A stretch of 64,000 nucleotides of DNA from Nocardia elegans NBRC 108235 (GTDB lineage: Bacteria > Actinomycetota > Actinomycetes > Mycobacteriales > Mycobacteriaceae). The notes under the pieces are model-generated. The model worked only from the letters and a program-made list of their open reading frames with translations. It did not search any database and was not told where the DNA came from. The stretch covers positions 95,599-159,598 of the forward strand of contig NZ_BDBF01000018.1 in assembly GCF_001612845.1 (NCBI RefSeq), read 5' to 3'. The stretch's first letter is position 1. Every line of letters begins with the position of its first letter. Position numbers and translations under genes: made by a program. This document shows positions 1-8,607 of this stretch, in pieces.

Positions 1-4
1 TGCC

Positions 5-1906
5 CTACGCGTTCTGGGCGGCGCGGTCGCGGGCCTTGCGGCGCGACGCCTCACGGCCGCGTTCGGTGGCGCCCAGGATCACCTTGCGCACGCGCACGAT
101 CTCGGGGGTCACCTCGACGCACTCGTCGGCGGCACAGAACTCCATGGCGCCCTCGAGGTCCAGCTGCAGCGGCTTGGCCAGGGTCTCGAGCACGTCACCG
201 GTGGCCGAGCGCATATTGGTCAGCTTCTTCTCGCGGGTGACGTTGATGTCGAGGTCCTCGGCGCGCGGGTTGATACCCACCACGTGGCCCTCGTAGGTGT
301 CGGCGCCCGGCTCCACGAAGAACTGGCCCCGGTCGGCGAGCTGAATCATGGCGAACGGGGTTACCGTGCCCGCACGGTCGGAAACCAGCGAGCCGGTGTG
401 GCGGGCGCGGATCTCGCCGGCCCACGGCGCGTAGCCGTCGAAGACCGCGTTGGCGATACCGGTGCCGCGCGTCTCGGTGAGGAAGTCGGTGCGGAAACCG
501 ATCAGACCGCGCGAGGGGACGATGAACTCCATGCGCACCCACCCGGCGGAGTGGTTGCTCATCTGGACCATCTTGCCCTTGCGGGCGGCCAGCAGCTGCG
601 TGACCGCGCCCAGGTACTCGTCCGGGCAATCGATGGTCAGCTCTTCGAACGGCTCGTGCACCTTGCCGTCGACCTGCTTGGTGACCACCTGCGGCTTGCC
701 TACGGTCAGCTCGAAACCCTCGCGGCGCATCTGCTCGACCAGGATCGCCAGCGCCAGCTCACCACGGCCCTGCACCTCCCAGGCATCCGGGCGGCCGATA
801 TCGAGCACGCGCAGCGACACGTTGCCGACCAGCTCCTGATCCAGGCGCGACTTCACCATGCGGGCGGTCAGCTTGTGGCCCTGCACCCGGCCGACCAGCG
901 GCGAGGTGTTGGTGCCGATGGTCACCGAGATGGCCGGCTCGTCGACGGTGATCCGCGGCAGCGCCACCGGGTTGTCCACATCGGCGAGAGTGTCACCGAT
1001 CATGATCTCCGGAATGCCGGCGACGGCGACGATATCGCCGGCCACGGCCTCCTCACCCGGCTTGCGCTCGACGCCGATGGTCTGCAGCAGCTCGGTGATC
1101 TTCACGGTCTTGACGCCGTCACCGTGCATCCACGCGACGTTCTGGCCCTTGCGCAGGGTGCCGTTGTGGATGCGGACCAGGCCGATCCGGCCGAGGAACG
1201 GCGATGCGTCCAGGTTGGTGACGTGCGCCTGCAGCGGGGCCGACGGGTCGCCCTTGGGCGCGGGCACGTACTTCAGCAGCACCTCGAACAGTTCGTCGAG
1301 GTTCTCCGCATCCGGCGCGCTGCCGTTCTCGGGGCGCTGGGTGGAGGCCTTGCCCTCGCGGCCGGAGGCGTAGAGCACCGGCAGATCCAGCGCCAGCTCG
1401 GCCGCCTCGGACGCTTCGTCGTCGAGGTCGGAGGCCAGATCCAGCAGCAGGTCGTGGCTCTCTTCGACGACCTCCTCGATCCGGGCGTCGGGGCGGTCGG
1501 TCTTGTTCACGACCAGGATCACCGGCAGCGAGGCGGCCAGTGCCTTGCGCAGCACGAACCGGGTCTGCGGCAGCGGCCCCTCCGAGGCGTCGACCAGCAG
1601 CACGACACCGTCGACCATGGACAGACCGCGCTCGACCTCGCCGCCGAAATCGGCGTGACCGGGGGTGTCGATGACGTTGATCACAGTGACGCTGCCGTCG
1701 CCGTGATGACGATGCACCGCGGTGTTCTTGGCGAGAATGGTGATGCCCTTCTCGCGCTCCAAATCACCGGAGTCCATCACCCGGTCGACCGGCTCGGCAC
1801 GCTCGGCGAAGGCACCGGACTGCCGCAACATGGCATCGACCAGCGTCGTCTTGCCGTGGTCGACATGAGCCACAATGGCGACATTGCGGAACTCGACAGA
1901 CGACAC
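5..1906 (-). CDS. typA: Translational GTPase TypA/BipA
   Basis: Ribosome-associated GTPase of the EF-G-like family, acting in ribosome assembly and stress adaptation in the cytoplasm. The 633-residue protein has the G1 P-loop AHVDHGKTTL at about residues 13-22, the G3 motif DTPGHADFGGE and the G4 motif NKTD. EF-G-like domains and the TypA-specific C-terminal domain follow. The length is normal for the family. The GTG start at 1906 is supported by a GGAGGA ribosome-binding site a few bases upstream, and the stop is at 5-7. The next genes run on the other strand, so it appears to be transcribed alone. Identity is very secure. Confidence 0.97.
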   Translation of the reverse strand: MSSVEFRNVAIVAHVDHGKTTLVDAMLRQSGAFAERAEPVDRVMDSGDLEREKGITILAKNTAVHRHHGDGSVTVINVIDTPGHADFGGEVERGLSMVDGVVLLVDASEGPLPQTRFVLRKALAASLPVILVVNKTDRPDARIEEVVEESHDLLLDLASDLDDEASEAAELALDLPVLYASGREGKASTQRPENGSAPDAENLDELFEVLLKYVPAPKGDPSAPLQAHVTNLDASPFLGRIGLVRIHNGTLRKGQNVAWMHGDGVKTVKITELLQTIGVERKPGEEAVAGDIVAVAGIPEIMIGDTLADVDNPVALPRITVDEPAISVTIGTNTSPLVGRVQGHKLTARMVKSRLDQELVGNVSLRVLDIGRPDAWEVQGRGELALAILVEQMRREGFELTVGKPQVVTKQVDGKVHEPFEELTIDCPDEYLGAVTQLLAARKGKMVQMSNHSAGWVRMEFIVPSRGLIGFRTDFLTETRGTGIANAVFDGYAPWAGEIRARHTGSLVSDRAGTVTPFAMIQLADRGQFFVEPGADTYEGHVVGINPRAEDLDINVTREKKLTNMRSATGDVLETLAKPLQLDLEGAMEFCAADECVEVTPEIVRVRKVILGATERGREASRRKARDRAAQNA

Positions 1907-2067
1907 GTTGAATCCTCCTGCTGAATGAATGGGTTGCGGCCGACCCGCGCCGTAGCGGGTCCGAACAAGGCAGGTGGACTGATCTCACCGGACATGCGGC
2001 CAGCTACACAGTACCGAAACCCGGTCGGCCACCGTTTCCGGCATCATGGTTGGTTACCCTGGGCCGC

Positions 2068-2244
2068 ATGGGCAAGGTGAAGGCCAAGGAGGTCGCACAC
2101 CTCACACCGAAGAAGAAGTGCTGCCGCAAGAAGAAGCGCTGTCTGAAATGCCCTGTCGTGGTCTCGAAGATGAAGAAGTGCCAGGCCGCCGGGGTCAAGG
2201 GCAAAGATCTCAAAAAGGCTCTCAAACTCGCGCGTGCGGCCTGA
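2068..2244 (+). CDS. Small lysine- and cysteine-rich protein
   Basis: A 58-residue, very basic protein. About a third of residues are Lys or Arg, and there are two close cysteine clusters (KKCCRKKKRCLKC near residues 17-29) plus a later Cys. The pattern suggests a small metal-binding or nucleic-acid-binding protein, but no function is known to me. The ATG at 2068 is preferred over an in-frame TTG at 2050 because it begins the conserved-looking MGKVKAKE segment. The gene lies 29 bp upstream of the pterin dehydratase gene on the same strand, so the two may share a transcript. Confidence 0.65.
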   Translation: MGKVKAKEVAHLTPKKKCCRKKKRCLKCPVVVSKMKKCQAAGVKGKDLKKALKLARAA

Positions 2245-2273
2245 GCCGCGACCGCTGGGGTAGAACCGAAAGT

Positions 2274-2567
2274 ATGAGTACCCCATTGCTCTCCGACAGC
2301 GAGATCGCCACTGGGTTGCGCGAACTACCCGCCTGGACCCACACCGGCAGCAGTATCTCCCGAACCGTCGAGGCCCCGTCCTTCATGGCCGGCATCGAAC
2401 TGGTGCGTCGAGTGGCCGAATCCGCCGAGAAGGTCAACCACCATCCCGATATCGATATCCGGTGGCGGCGGGTCACCTTCACCCTCTCCACCCACTCCGA
2501 GGGCGGCATCACCCGCAAGGATCTCGCGCTGGCCGGCCAGATCGACCGCCTCGCCGATCAGAGCTGA
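2274..2567 (+). CDS. 4a-hydroxytetrahydrobiopterin dehydratase (PCD family)
   Basis: Pterin-4a-carbinolamine dehydratase family protein of 97 residues. It would dehydrate 4a-hydroxytetrahydropterin to the quinonoid dihydropterin; in bacteria without phenylalanine hydroxylase its role is uncertain. The family motif VNHHPDIDIRWRRV (about residues 53-66) contains the active-site HH pair. The start ATG at 2274 gives the usual family length. It converges on pimE, with stops 6 bp apart. As I recall, M. tuberculosis has the same pair (Rv1159A beside pimE), which supports the call. The symbol phhB is sometimes used, but the in vivo substrate is not established here. Confidence 0.9.
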   Translation: MSTPLLSDSEIATGLRELPAWTHTGSSISRTVEAPSFMAGIELVRRVAESAEKVNHHPDIDIRWRRVTFTLSTHSEGGITRKDLALAGQIDRLADQS

Positions 2568-2573
2568 ACCGGC

Positions 2574-3842
2574 CTAACCCGCCACCGAACCCGCCGCGAC
2601 CGCGGGCACCGACACCGGCGTGCCCGGCCGCCCGCGCTGCGCGCCCGCCCAGATGATCCACAGATAGGTCGCGACCACGCCGAAAACGTAGATCGCCCCC
2701 AACCAGGCCAAAACCGCCGGGCGGGAGATCTCCCAGATCGTCGGCTGGAAGAAGGTCAGGATCCACGGGATGCCGACCAGCGTGGTCACCAGCCAGAATC
2801 CGGCCACCACCCGCGCCCCCGCGATCGAACGCAGCGGACCGTGCACCAGCCACATCATCAGCGGCAGCAACCACACCCAGTGGTGCGACCAGGAGATCGG
2901 CGACACCATCAAGCCGAACAGCTGCACCACCAGCAGCACTCCGAGCCGATCGCCGAAATCGACCGCGCGCCAAGCGAACCAGGCCAGCGCCACGGTCAGC
3001 AGCACCGCACCCAGCCACCACGGCCCGAACGGGATGCGATGCCCCGCCACATACCAGGGCGCTCCCGCGTCGTGGCCGAGAATGCGGCTCAGCGCCCCGC
3101 GCAGCGACTGGTTGACCACCGAACCGACCGGGCCGATGCGGTTGGCGTCACCGATCAGCGGCCCGAAATAGGTCCGGGTCTCCGAGGGCGAGAGCAGATA
3201 GCTCACTCCGATCGTCGCCGCGAACACCACCGCCGACCACACCGCGGCCGCCCACCGCCGCTGCGCCAGGAAATACAAACCGGTGATCCCCGGCGTCAGC
3301 TTGACTCCCGCGGCCACACCTACCAGCAGCCCCGACAGCCACCAGCGGGCGGAGTACGCCGCCGCCAGCCCGGCCAGCAGCAGGAACACATTCACCTGTC
3401 CGTAGTCCAGCGTCGTCCGCGTCGGCTCCAGCCACAGCCCCAGCGCGGTCCACAGCATCGCCGCCGCACGCCGATTCGACTCCGCCGCCGAACCCGGCAA
3501 GAGTGCGAAAGCGATCCGCACCGACGCGTACAGCGCCACCACGATCAACCCGAACCACAGCAGCGTCACCAGCCCGAACGGCAGGAAATGCAGCGGATAG
3601 AACACCACCGCCGCGAACGGCGGATAGGTGAACGGAAGCGGGAAATTCGGAGTCTTGTCGGCATAGACGAAGTCGTAGAGATGCCCACTGCCCAAATTGG
3701 CCGCGCCCTCGACGTATACGCGCAGGTCGACCACGTCGAGCCCGTGTGGAAGCACGAACATCAGCACCAGACGGGCCACGACCGATACGGCCAGAACAGC
3801 CCCGGCCACGCGGATGTCGGCCAAACGGAGGTGTCGGGTCAC
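2574..3842 (-). CDS. pimE: PimE-like polyprenyl-phosphate-mannose-dependent alpha-(1-2)-mannosyltransferase (GT87)
   Basis: Multi-pass GT-C glycosyltransferase of the DUF2029/GT87 family. PimE adds an alpha-1,2 mannose, using polyprenyl-phosphate-mannose on the periplasmic face, to convert Ac1PIM4 towards higher phosphatidylinositol mannosides. The first periplasmic loop holds DVVDLRVYVEGA, with an Asp in the place expected for the catalytic residue, followed by the characteristic FPLPFTYPPFAAVVFYPLH segment. At least nine hydrophobic helices follow. I chose the GTG at 3842 (422 residues); an upstream in-frame GTG at 3908 would give 444. Position next to the pterin dehydratase and near typA supports pimE rather than another GT87 member. 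Confidence 0.85.
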   Translation of the reverse strand: MTRHLRLADIRVAGAVLAVSVVARLVLMFVLPHGLDVVDLRVYVEGAANLGSGHLYDFVYADKTPNFPLPFTYPPFAAVVFYPLHFLPFGLVTLLWFGLIVVALYASVRIAFALLPGSAAESNRRAAAMLWTALGLWLEPTRTTLDYGQVNVFLLLAGLAAAYSARWWLSGLLVGVAAGVKLTPGITGLYFLAQRRWAAAVWSAVVFAATIGVSYLLSPSETRTYFGPLIGDANRIGPVGSVVNQSLRGALSRILGHDAGAPWYVAGHRIPFGPWWLGAVLLTVALAWFAWRAVDFGDRLGVLLVVQLFGLMVSPISWSHHWVWLLPLMMWLVHGPLRSIAGARVVAGFWLVTTLVGIPWILTFFQPTIWEISRPAVLAWLGAIYVFGVVATYLWIIWAGAQRGRPGTPVSVPAVAAGSVAG

Positions 3843-3939
3843 GGGCTGTAATTCTGCCCTCGCTTCCCGGCGTGCGTAGCCCCGGGCATACGTCGCCGAT
3901 AGGTACACCCTCGGTAGGTCTCGGCCCGCCTCGATTCCG

Positions 3940-4027
3940 GAGCGACGGAGCGAGGGAGCGCAGCGACCGAGCGGAGGAGGAAAAAATCAGGCCCGAAGGG
4001 CCGAGACTCCGCCGAAGCGAAGCGGAG
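3940..4027. repeat. Purine-rich octamer microrepeat followed by two hairpins
   Basis: From 3940 a GAGCGACG-like octamer recurs about five times with drift (GAGCGACG, GAGCGAGG, GAGCGCAG). A perfect hairpin follows at 3990-4002 (GGCCC-GAA-GGGCC), then a second at 4007-4027 (CTCCGC...GCGGAG). The element lies in the roughly 380-bp gap between the divergent pimE-like and secreted-protein genes. It looks like a dispersed intergenic repeat; a role in termination or in promoter structure is only inference. The rest of the gap (4028-4224) holds no recognisable gene. Confidence 0.5.
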
Positions 4028-4224
4028 GCCGAAAACACAGGTTATGTTCTGATAACGCGCCGGGCGGGGTGATCGGAATTGCCGAGCGGTGCAGGCAAGA
4101 TCACACCCATGGCTGTACAACACGGCGGCACTGTCTTTAGAGTGTCGCGAAGCGATGCCCGCATCGCACGATGTTCTCGCATCACATGACGAGGTAACCC
4201 CGAGGTTTAAGGACGGCAACACCA

Positions 4225-5103
4225 GTGCTTCGCACCAGAGGAACGCGGTTCGCATTGTCCGTGCTGGCCCTGACAGCCGGCGCGACACTCGCCGCGTCGA
4301 CGATCGCGGTTGCCGAACCGGCACCGAAGGCCCAGGCCGTTGATGTTCCGCTGGTCCCGGAGGGCGTTCCGGTCGACGCGATCGCATCGCTGGCTCCGGC
4401 CATCGTCGGCGCTGCCGCCCAGGCGGGCAACATCGCCTCGCCGGGCGCTCAGACCATTCTCGATCAGGCGATCCAGCTGCTCGAGCAGTCCAATCTGCCG
4501 CCGCAGGTCAAGCAGACGTTGCAGGCCATCGTCGCCTTCCTCAACGGCAGCGGTGGCGGCGGTCCCGAAATCCCGAAGAACGGTCCGGCCATCGCGCAGT
4601 TCCTGTACCCGACCATCGGCAAGGACTGCATCAGCCCCGGCTCCGACTCGGTCGGCACCGCGCTCGCGGTTCCGGGTCCGGCCGAACTGCCCCCGCCCGG
4701 ACCGGCCGCCGGTCAGGCCGGCTTCGTGTTCACCGCGCTGGGCACCAAAGGTCTGACGCCGCAGCAGAATCCGCCGATGACCGTCCAGTGGTACAACCTG
4801 GACAACCACCGCGGCGGCACCGTGGCGCTGACCGACGAGGCGCACATCAACCCCGACGGTCCGGCCACCCTGTCGGCCATCGTCGACACCGGCCCGGGTC
4901 GCGTCGTCTCGGTGATCGCGGGTTCCCTGACCACCCAGCCGGCCGCCGATCAGGCACCGATCACCTGCTCGTTCCTGCCCACGCTGGGTCTGTTCACGGT
5001 GGCGTCGGGCCCCGCCCAGGCCGCGGCTCCGGTGAACCCGGCCGGCACGGTGCCCGCCGCGCACGCGGTGCAGCAGCCCGCAGCGGTACGCCCGCAGAAC
5101 TGA
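4225..5103 (+). CDS. Secreted Ala/Pro-rich protein, possible Rv1157c-type
   Basis: A 292-residue exported protein. The N-terminus is a Sec signal peptide (charged MLRTRGTRF, hydrophobic core, probable cleavage after AVA near residue 31). The mature part is rich in Ala, Pro and Gly, carries only two cysteines (in GKDCIS and PITCSF), which could form a disulfide, and ends in an Ala/Pro tail. The GTG start at 4225 is preceded by AAGGA about 11 bases upstream. Its location beside pimE matches the Ala/Pro-rich secreted genes next to pimE in M. tuberculosis (inference from gene order). No enzymatic motif is visible. A terminator hairpin follows directly. Confidence 0.8.
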   Translation: MLRTRGTRFALSVLALTAGATLAASTIAVAEPAPKAQAVDVPLVPEGVPVDAIASLAPAIVGAAAQAGNIASPGAQTILDQAIQLLEQSNLPPQVKQTLQAIVAFLNGSGGGGPEIPKNGPAIAQFLYPTIGKDCISPGSDSVGTALAVPGPAELPPPGPAAGQAGFVFTALGTKGLTPQQNPPMTVQWYNLDNHRGGTVALTDEAHINPDGPATLSAIVDTGPGRVVSVIAGSLTTQPAADQAPITCSFLPTLGLFTVASGPAQAAAPVNPAGTVPAAHAVQQPAAVRPQN

Positions 5104-5117
5104 TCTCGAGCTCCCGA

Positions 5118-5156
5118 CGGCCCGGAGAGATGTCGCGAAGGCGACACTCCGGGCCG
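5118..5156 (+). terminator. Rho-independent-type hairpin
   Basis: Inverted repeat CGGCCCGGAG (5118-5127) and CTCCGGGCCG (5147-5156) with an inner GTCGC/GCGAC stem, followed by TTTG. It lies just after the secreted-protein stop codon at 5103. Confidence 0.75.
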
Positions 5157-5207
5157 TTTGCTGTCAATGCGCCGTGGGATGTCCCCGACTGTGGTAGACC
5201 GCTAGGT

Positions 5208-5618
5208 ATGTCGACTGCCGATCAGCTCGAACGGTCTGCACCCGCCACGTCGGACACCGGCGCCGTCCGCCGCGGCCGACGTGGGAAAGCCGGGCATTCG
5301 GTGATGTCGCGACGCTCCTACCGATCGGTGTTGTCCACCCGATCGCATCGCTCGATCCTGTCGTTCCGATCCGAACGGTCGATCCTCTCGATCGGCTCGG
5401 CCTACTCCGTTTTGTCGATCGGCAGCGTCGGATCGGTGCTGTCGGTCGGTTCGGTGGGCTCGTTCTTCAGCCTCGGCTCGGCGTTCTCGGGCCTGTCGCG
5501 ATGGTCGCTGCTGTCCTGGATGGGCGTGCGCGACGCACCCGAGGCGCGCCCGACACTGACGGTCGTCCCGGACGAACCCGATCTGCTCGCCGACCCCACC
5601 TGTCACTGCCAAACGTAG
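5208..5618 (+). CDS. Serine-rich nonapeptide-repeat protein
   Basis: A 136-residue protein of unknown function. After a basic N-terminus it contains about seven tandem nonapeptides of the form x-x-S-(V/I)-L-S-x-x-S from about residue 37 to 100, for example YRSVLSTRS, HRSILSFRS, ERSILSIGS, VGSVLSVGS. The repeats move from charged residues (Arg, His, Glu) at the N-terminal end to small and hydrophobic residues at the C-terminal end. A short acidic tail with CHC near the C-terminus follows. Such strict Ser/Leu periodicity suggests a beta-solenoid or a membrane-associating sheet (inference). ATG at 5208 is the first plausible start; the ribosome site is weak. Confidence 0.75.
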   Translation: MSTADQLERSAPATSDTGAVRRGRRGKAGHSVMSRRSYRSVLSTRSHRSILSFRSERSILSIGSAYSVLSIGSVGSVLSVGSVGSFFSLGSAFSGLSRWSLLSWMGVRDAPEARPTLTVVPDEPDLLADPTCHCQT

Positions 5619-5647
5619 GTAGCTGCCGATTCACCACGCGCTGGTGA

Positions 5648-6379
5648 TCACCACTGCCCGTACTGCGCGGTGAGGATGTTGTTCACATCCACTCCCACGC
5701 CGTCGACCGTGCGATCGTCGATCTCGACCTGGTGCAGATTCGCCGCCGGGTGCACGAACCCCTTCGGCGTCCCCCAATTGTGTTGCCAGTACCAGGAACC
5801 CAGGCCGGCGACCTTGGCCAGTTCGATGGTCGGCGCATTGGCGTAGACGCCGACATTCTCGTTACCGAGCACCGATTTCCAGCCCTCGAGGTACGGCGCG
5901 ATGAGGGTGGCGAAATCGACCGGCGTCGGATTGTCGTCGATGGAGGCGTAGATCGGCACCCCGTCCGGGCCGCCGGCCTCGCGGTGCAGCTGCAGACCCC
6001 GGTCGGCGTGACGCTTGCCGGCCTCGAGCCCGCCCTTCCAATCCGCGGTGGCACCCTTGCCGAACTGGTAGCACGACACCACGGTGAGCCCGGCCGCGTG
6101 CAGCGCGTCGACCTCGCTCGCGCGCAACGGCTTACCCACCATCCATTCCGCGCCCGGACGCCGGTCGGAGACATAGCGAATCGCGCCGGCATGTCCCGCG
6201 GCGCGGATCGCCGCCGCGTCGGGCACGCCGCCGGCATAGTCGAGCAGGGTGCCGAGGACGTTGCCGGCGGAGGCGGTCGGTGCGAGGACGGCGGGTGCGA
6301 GCGCGGCCAGACCGGCTGCGGTCGCGGCGGCACCGGCATATCCGAACAGGGTGCGGCGGGTCATCGGAACGGAACGCAT
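5648..6379 (-). CDS. Tat-exported DUF1906 (Rv2525c-like) glycoside-hydrolase-like protein
   Basis: 243-residue protein with a twin-arginine signal (TRRTLFGYAG, hydrophobic stretch, ASA cleavage near residue 38). The body is a DUF1906 domain, a TIM-barrel related to GH25-like lysozymes. Visible features are GTLLDYAGGVPDAAAI at its start, ISDR-like YVSDRRPG, an acidic YASIDDNPT segment and a C-terminal DVNNIL. In M. tuberculosis the homologue Rv2525c is Tat-exported and affects the cell wall. The start at 6379 is chosen because AAGGAG lies at ideal spacing; a longer in-frame start at 6418 lacks one. Enzymatic activity of this family is unproven. Confidence 0.88.
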   Translation of the reverse strand: MRSVPMTRRTLFGYAGAAATAAGLAALAPAVLAPTASAGNVLGTLLDYAGGVPDAAAIRAAGHAGAIRYVSDRRPGAEWMVGKPLRASEVDALHAAGLTVVSCYQFGKGATADWKGGLEAGKRHADRGLQLHREAGGPDGVPIYASIDDNPTPVDFATLIAPYLEGWKSVLGNENVGVYANAPTIELAKVAGLGSWYWQHNWGTPKGFVHPAANLHQVEIDDRTVDGVGVDVNNILTAQYGQW

Positions 6380-6594
6380 CGAAAACTCCTTCGCGCTGCA
6401 GCGATATAGAGATCTCACCTGATGCCGGCCACCCCGCGGACCGGTGGAAATGCAAGCGTGTCCGGCGCGCCTTCCCCGACGACAACACTGCTGTCATCCA
6501 CGCGCCGGAAGCCTCGAACGTGGACTCATTTCACCACATGCACATATGAACCGCTAGGCCAATCCGGTCACATCAACACCACAAGTAACAGGTG

Positions 6595-7725
6595 TCAGGA
6601 GGTGGCCGCATCGATCCGGCCGGCGACGTCGATGGTGCGGCCCCGAGGATCGGCCAGTTCCGCACGGATGACCTGGGCGACCTGCGCGGCGATCTGGCGG
6701 CGGATCTTGCCGACCGACCCCAGCACCTTCGCGCGCCATCCCTCGGCCTGCAGTTCGACGGCGACATCGGCGCTGCGCGGCGGGGTCACATCGATCACGA
6801 TGAGCAGCGGTTCACCCGCCCGCGCCACCAGGAGCAACCCGACCTCCACCTCGGCGCGATAGCGATTCGCCTTGAGCACGTCGACGGTGATGTCGAGCCC
6901 GACCGGAATGGTCAGATCGAACGACACCGGATGGTCGCCGTCCCGCCGGGCCAGCCGCGGCATCCGCACGGCACCCTGCACCTCGACCGTCGCCGCCTCA
7001 CCGGGCCCGGTACGCAGCGGCCCCACTTCGACCGCGCGACCGGCCAGACCTTCCACCACGTCGCGGACCCGATCCGGGGTGACGATGAGCGGGAAGAAAC
7101 GCCGGCCGAACTCGGCGTAGTCGATCCATTCGAAGTCCGTGCGCAGCACATGCTCCGAACGCGTGCCGTTCATGATCGCCTCGATGTCGAACACCCGGCC
7201 ACGACGGGCCGCGGGATCGGCGAGCATGGCGTTGAGCCGGCTCGCGACCTCACGCTGAACCAGAGTGGCGATCGGGTCGAGCAGTACGTCGACGGCGGCC
7301 CCGACCGCCTCCGCGCGGACAGCGAAACTCACGTCGCGCGAGCGCACCCGCGGAATGTCGATGACGATCAGCAGCGGATCGGCGGTTCGCGCGTGCAGGG
7401 TGAGGTCGATCTCGACGGTGGCCTCGATCCGGAACTGCTGCCCACCGAGAGTCACCGTGAGGTGCATCGACACCGGCACGCGGACCTCGAAGGTGACATG
7501 CGGTTCGCTGCGGGCGATCACCGGCTTGCCGACCTTGCCCTCCGCCACCAGCCCGGCCAGCCCCGCCGGACCGATCGAGAACGGCCCGATACTCATCCCC
7601 CGTCCGGCCATCCCGGACACCGCGGCCTCGATCCGATCCCGGTTGACCGCGTGCGCCACGAAACGCTCACCGAAGTCGGAGTAGTCCATCCATTCGGGCT
7701 CGTCGTGCGCGCCGGGCTCTGCCAT
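6595..7725 (-). CDS. Internally duplicated two-domain protein of unknown function
   Basis: 376 residues built from two homologous halves of about 180 residues. Each half starts with an E-W-(M/I)-D-Y-(S/A)-(D/E)-FG motif, contains LLIVID followed by a (R/P)xRSxDV(S/A) strand, and ends with a long helix and an R-G-R-x-(F/I)-D segment. No signal peptide or membrane helix is visible, so it is probably cytoplasmic. The ATG at 7725 is preferred because GGAGGA lies upstream; an in-frame GTG at 7743 is possible. I do not recognise a named family. The beta-strand plus amphipathic-helix layout could fit a lipid-binding fold, but this is speculation. Confidence 0.8.
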   Translation of the reverse strand: MAEPGAHDEPEWMDYSDFGERFVAHAVNRDRIEAAVSGMAGRGMSIGPFSIGPAGLAGLVAEGKVGKPVIARSEPHVTFEVRVPVSMHLTVTLGGQQFRIEATVEIDLTLHARTADPLLIVIDIPRVRSRDVSFAVRAEAVGAAVDVLLDPIATLVQREVASRLNAMLADPAARRGRVFDIEAIMNGTRSEHVLRTDFEWIDYAEFGRRFFPLIVTPDRVRDVVEGLAGRAVEVGPLRTGPGEAATVEVQGAVRMPRLARRDGDHPVSFDLTIPVGLDITVDVLKANRYRAEVEVGLLLVARAGEPLLIVIDVTPPRSADVAVELQAEGWRAKVLGSVGKIRRQIAAQVAQVIRAELADPRGRTIDVAGRIDAATS

Positions 7726-7796
7726 CTGCTCCCACTCCTCCACCGATCACCTGCACGCAGATCCCCGTCGATCGCCCAACGGTGGACGAAAACGTT

Positions 7797-8405
7797 TCAC
7801 ATCTGGCCGAACCCGACGATACCGCCAACCACCGCCGGGTCGTAACGGTGAATGCGCACCGAACCGCGCTCGTTACCGCCGATCGTGGTCAGGGTGTGGT
7901 CACCGGCGGCCAGCACGATATTCGTGTGCTGCCCGAACGGACTGCCGGGCGCGTAGATCACCACATCGCCCGGGCGTGGCGAATATCCGGAACCCAGCGC
8001 CGAGAATCGGCCGTTCGCTTCGAAATACTGCTGCAGCGTCGCCACACCGGGAATCCGCCACGATCCGGAATTCGGATTGGACAGCGGCCGGCCGGCCTGA
8101 CGCATGGTCCAGCTGACGAAATCTGCACACCACGGCTCATCCGCGCCCTGTGCGTATTCGGGTCCGTCGCCGGGGTGTGCGTATTCCGTGCGCAGGACCG
8201 CGACGATGCGACCGCGATCCGAATCCAGCGCGCTCACATCGATATCCGGGAAATCGTCGAGCCGCTGCCCGGCGATGGCGGCGGTGCGATCGTGCCACCA
8301 GGGCAGAGCCACCACGACTCCCACTGCCAGCACGCCGATCACCACCAGCGCCGCCGGCAACACCCAGCGAGTACGCCCGAGCCTTCGAGCACCTGTGGCA
8401 CTCAT
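7797..8405 (-). CDS. Membrane-anchored CHAP-like amidase/peptidase
   Basis: 202-residue protein with one N-terminal transmembrane segment (about residues 15-36) and an extracellular CHAP-like (NlpC/P60-fold) domain. The likely catalytic Cys is C93 in EPWCADFVSW and the His is in GQHTNIVLA. A PRPGDVVIYAPG motif, typical of CHAP domains, lies between them. It would cleave peptidoglycan peptide or amide bonds at the outer face of the membrane. The ATG at 8405 follows a GGAGG site at good spacing. It is divergent from the transporter operon that starts near 8.6 kb. Confidence 0.82.
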   Translation of the reverse strand: MSATGARRLGRTRWVLPAALVVIGVLAVGVVVALPWWHDRTAAIAGQRLDDFPDIDVSALDSDRGRIVAVLRTEYAHPGDGPEYAQGADEPWCADFVSWTMRQAGRPLSNPNSGSWRIPGVATLQQYFEANGRFSALGSGYSPRPGDVVIYAPGSPFGQHTNIVLAAGDHTLTTIGGNERGSVRIHRYDPAVVGGIVGFGQM

Positions 8406-8607
8406 GAATCCCTCCGTCCCCGACCGGAAATCGGCCTCCTGAGGTATAGGACGTACGAGAGACCGTCAGGGTTCCGCCGCTTCCGGCGCCGGTACACACA
8501 CGCCGGTCTCGCTCGTTTCCTGCGCCCGCGCCGCGGGATCGATAGACTGCTCGGACGCCGCCGAGCTCTGGGAGGTCATCGCCCTGGATACTCTGTGGAC
8601 CTTTCTG

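Noticed and set aside
284..1924. Long open frame opposite typA (546 codons)
   Set aside because: It is antisense to a strongly conserved gene and has a His/Asp/Gln/Arg-rich composition typical of shadow frames in GC-rich DNA.
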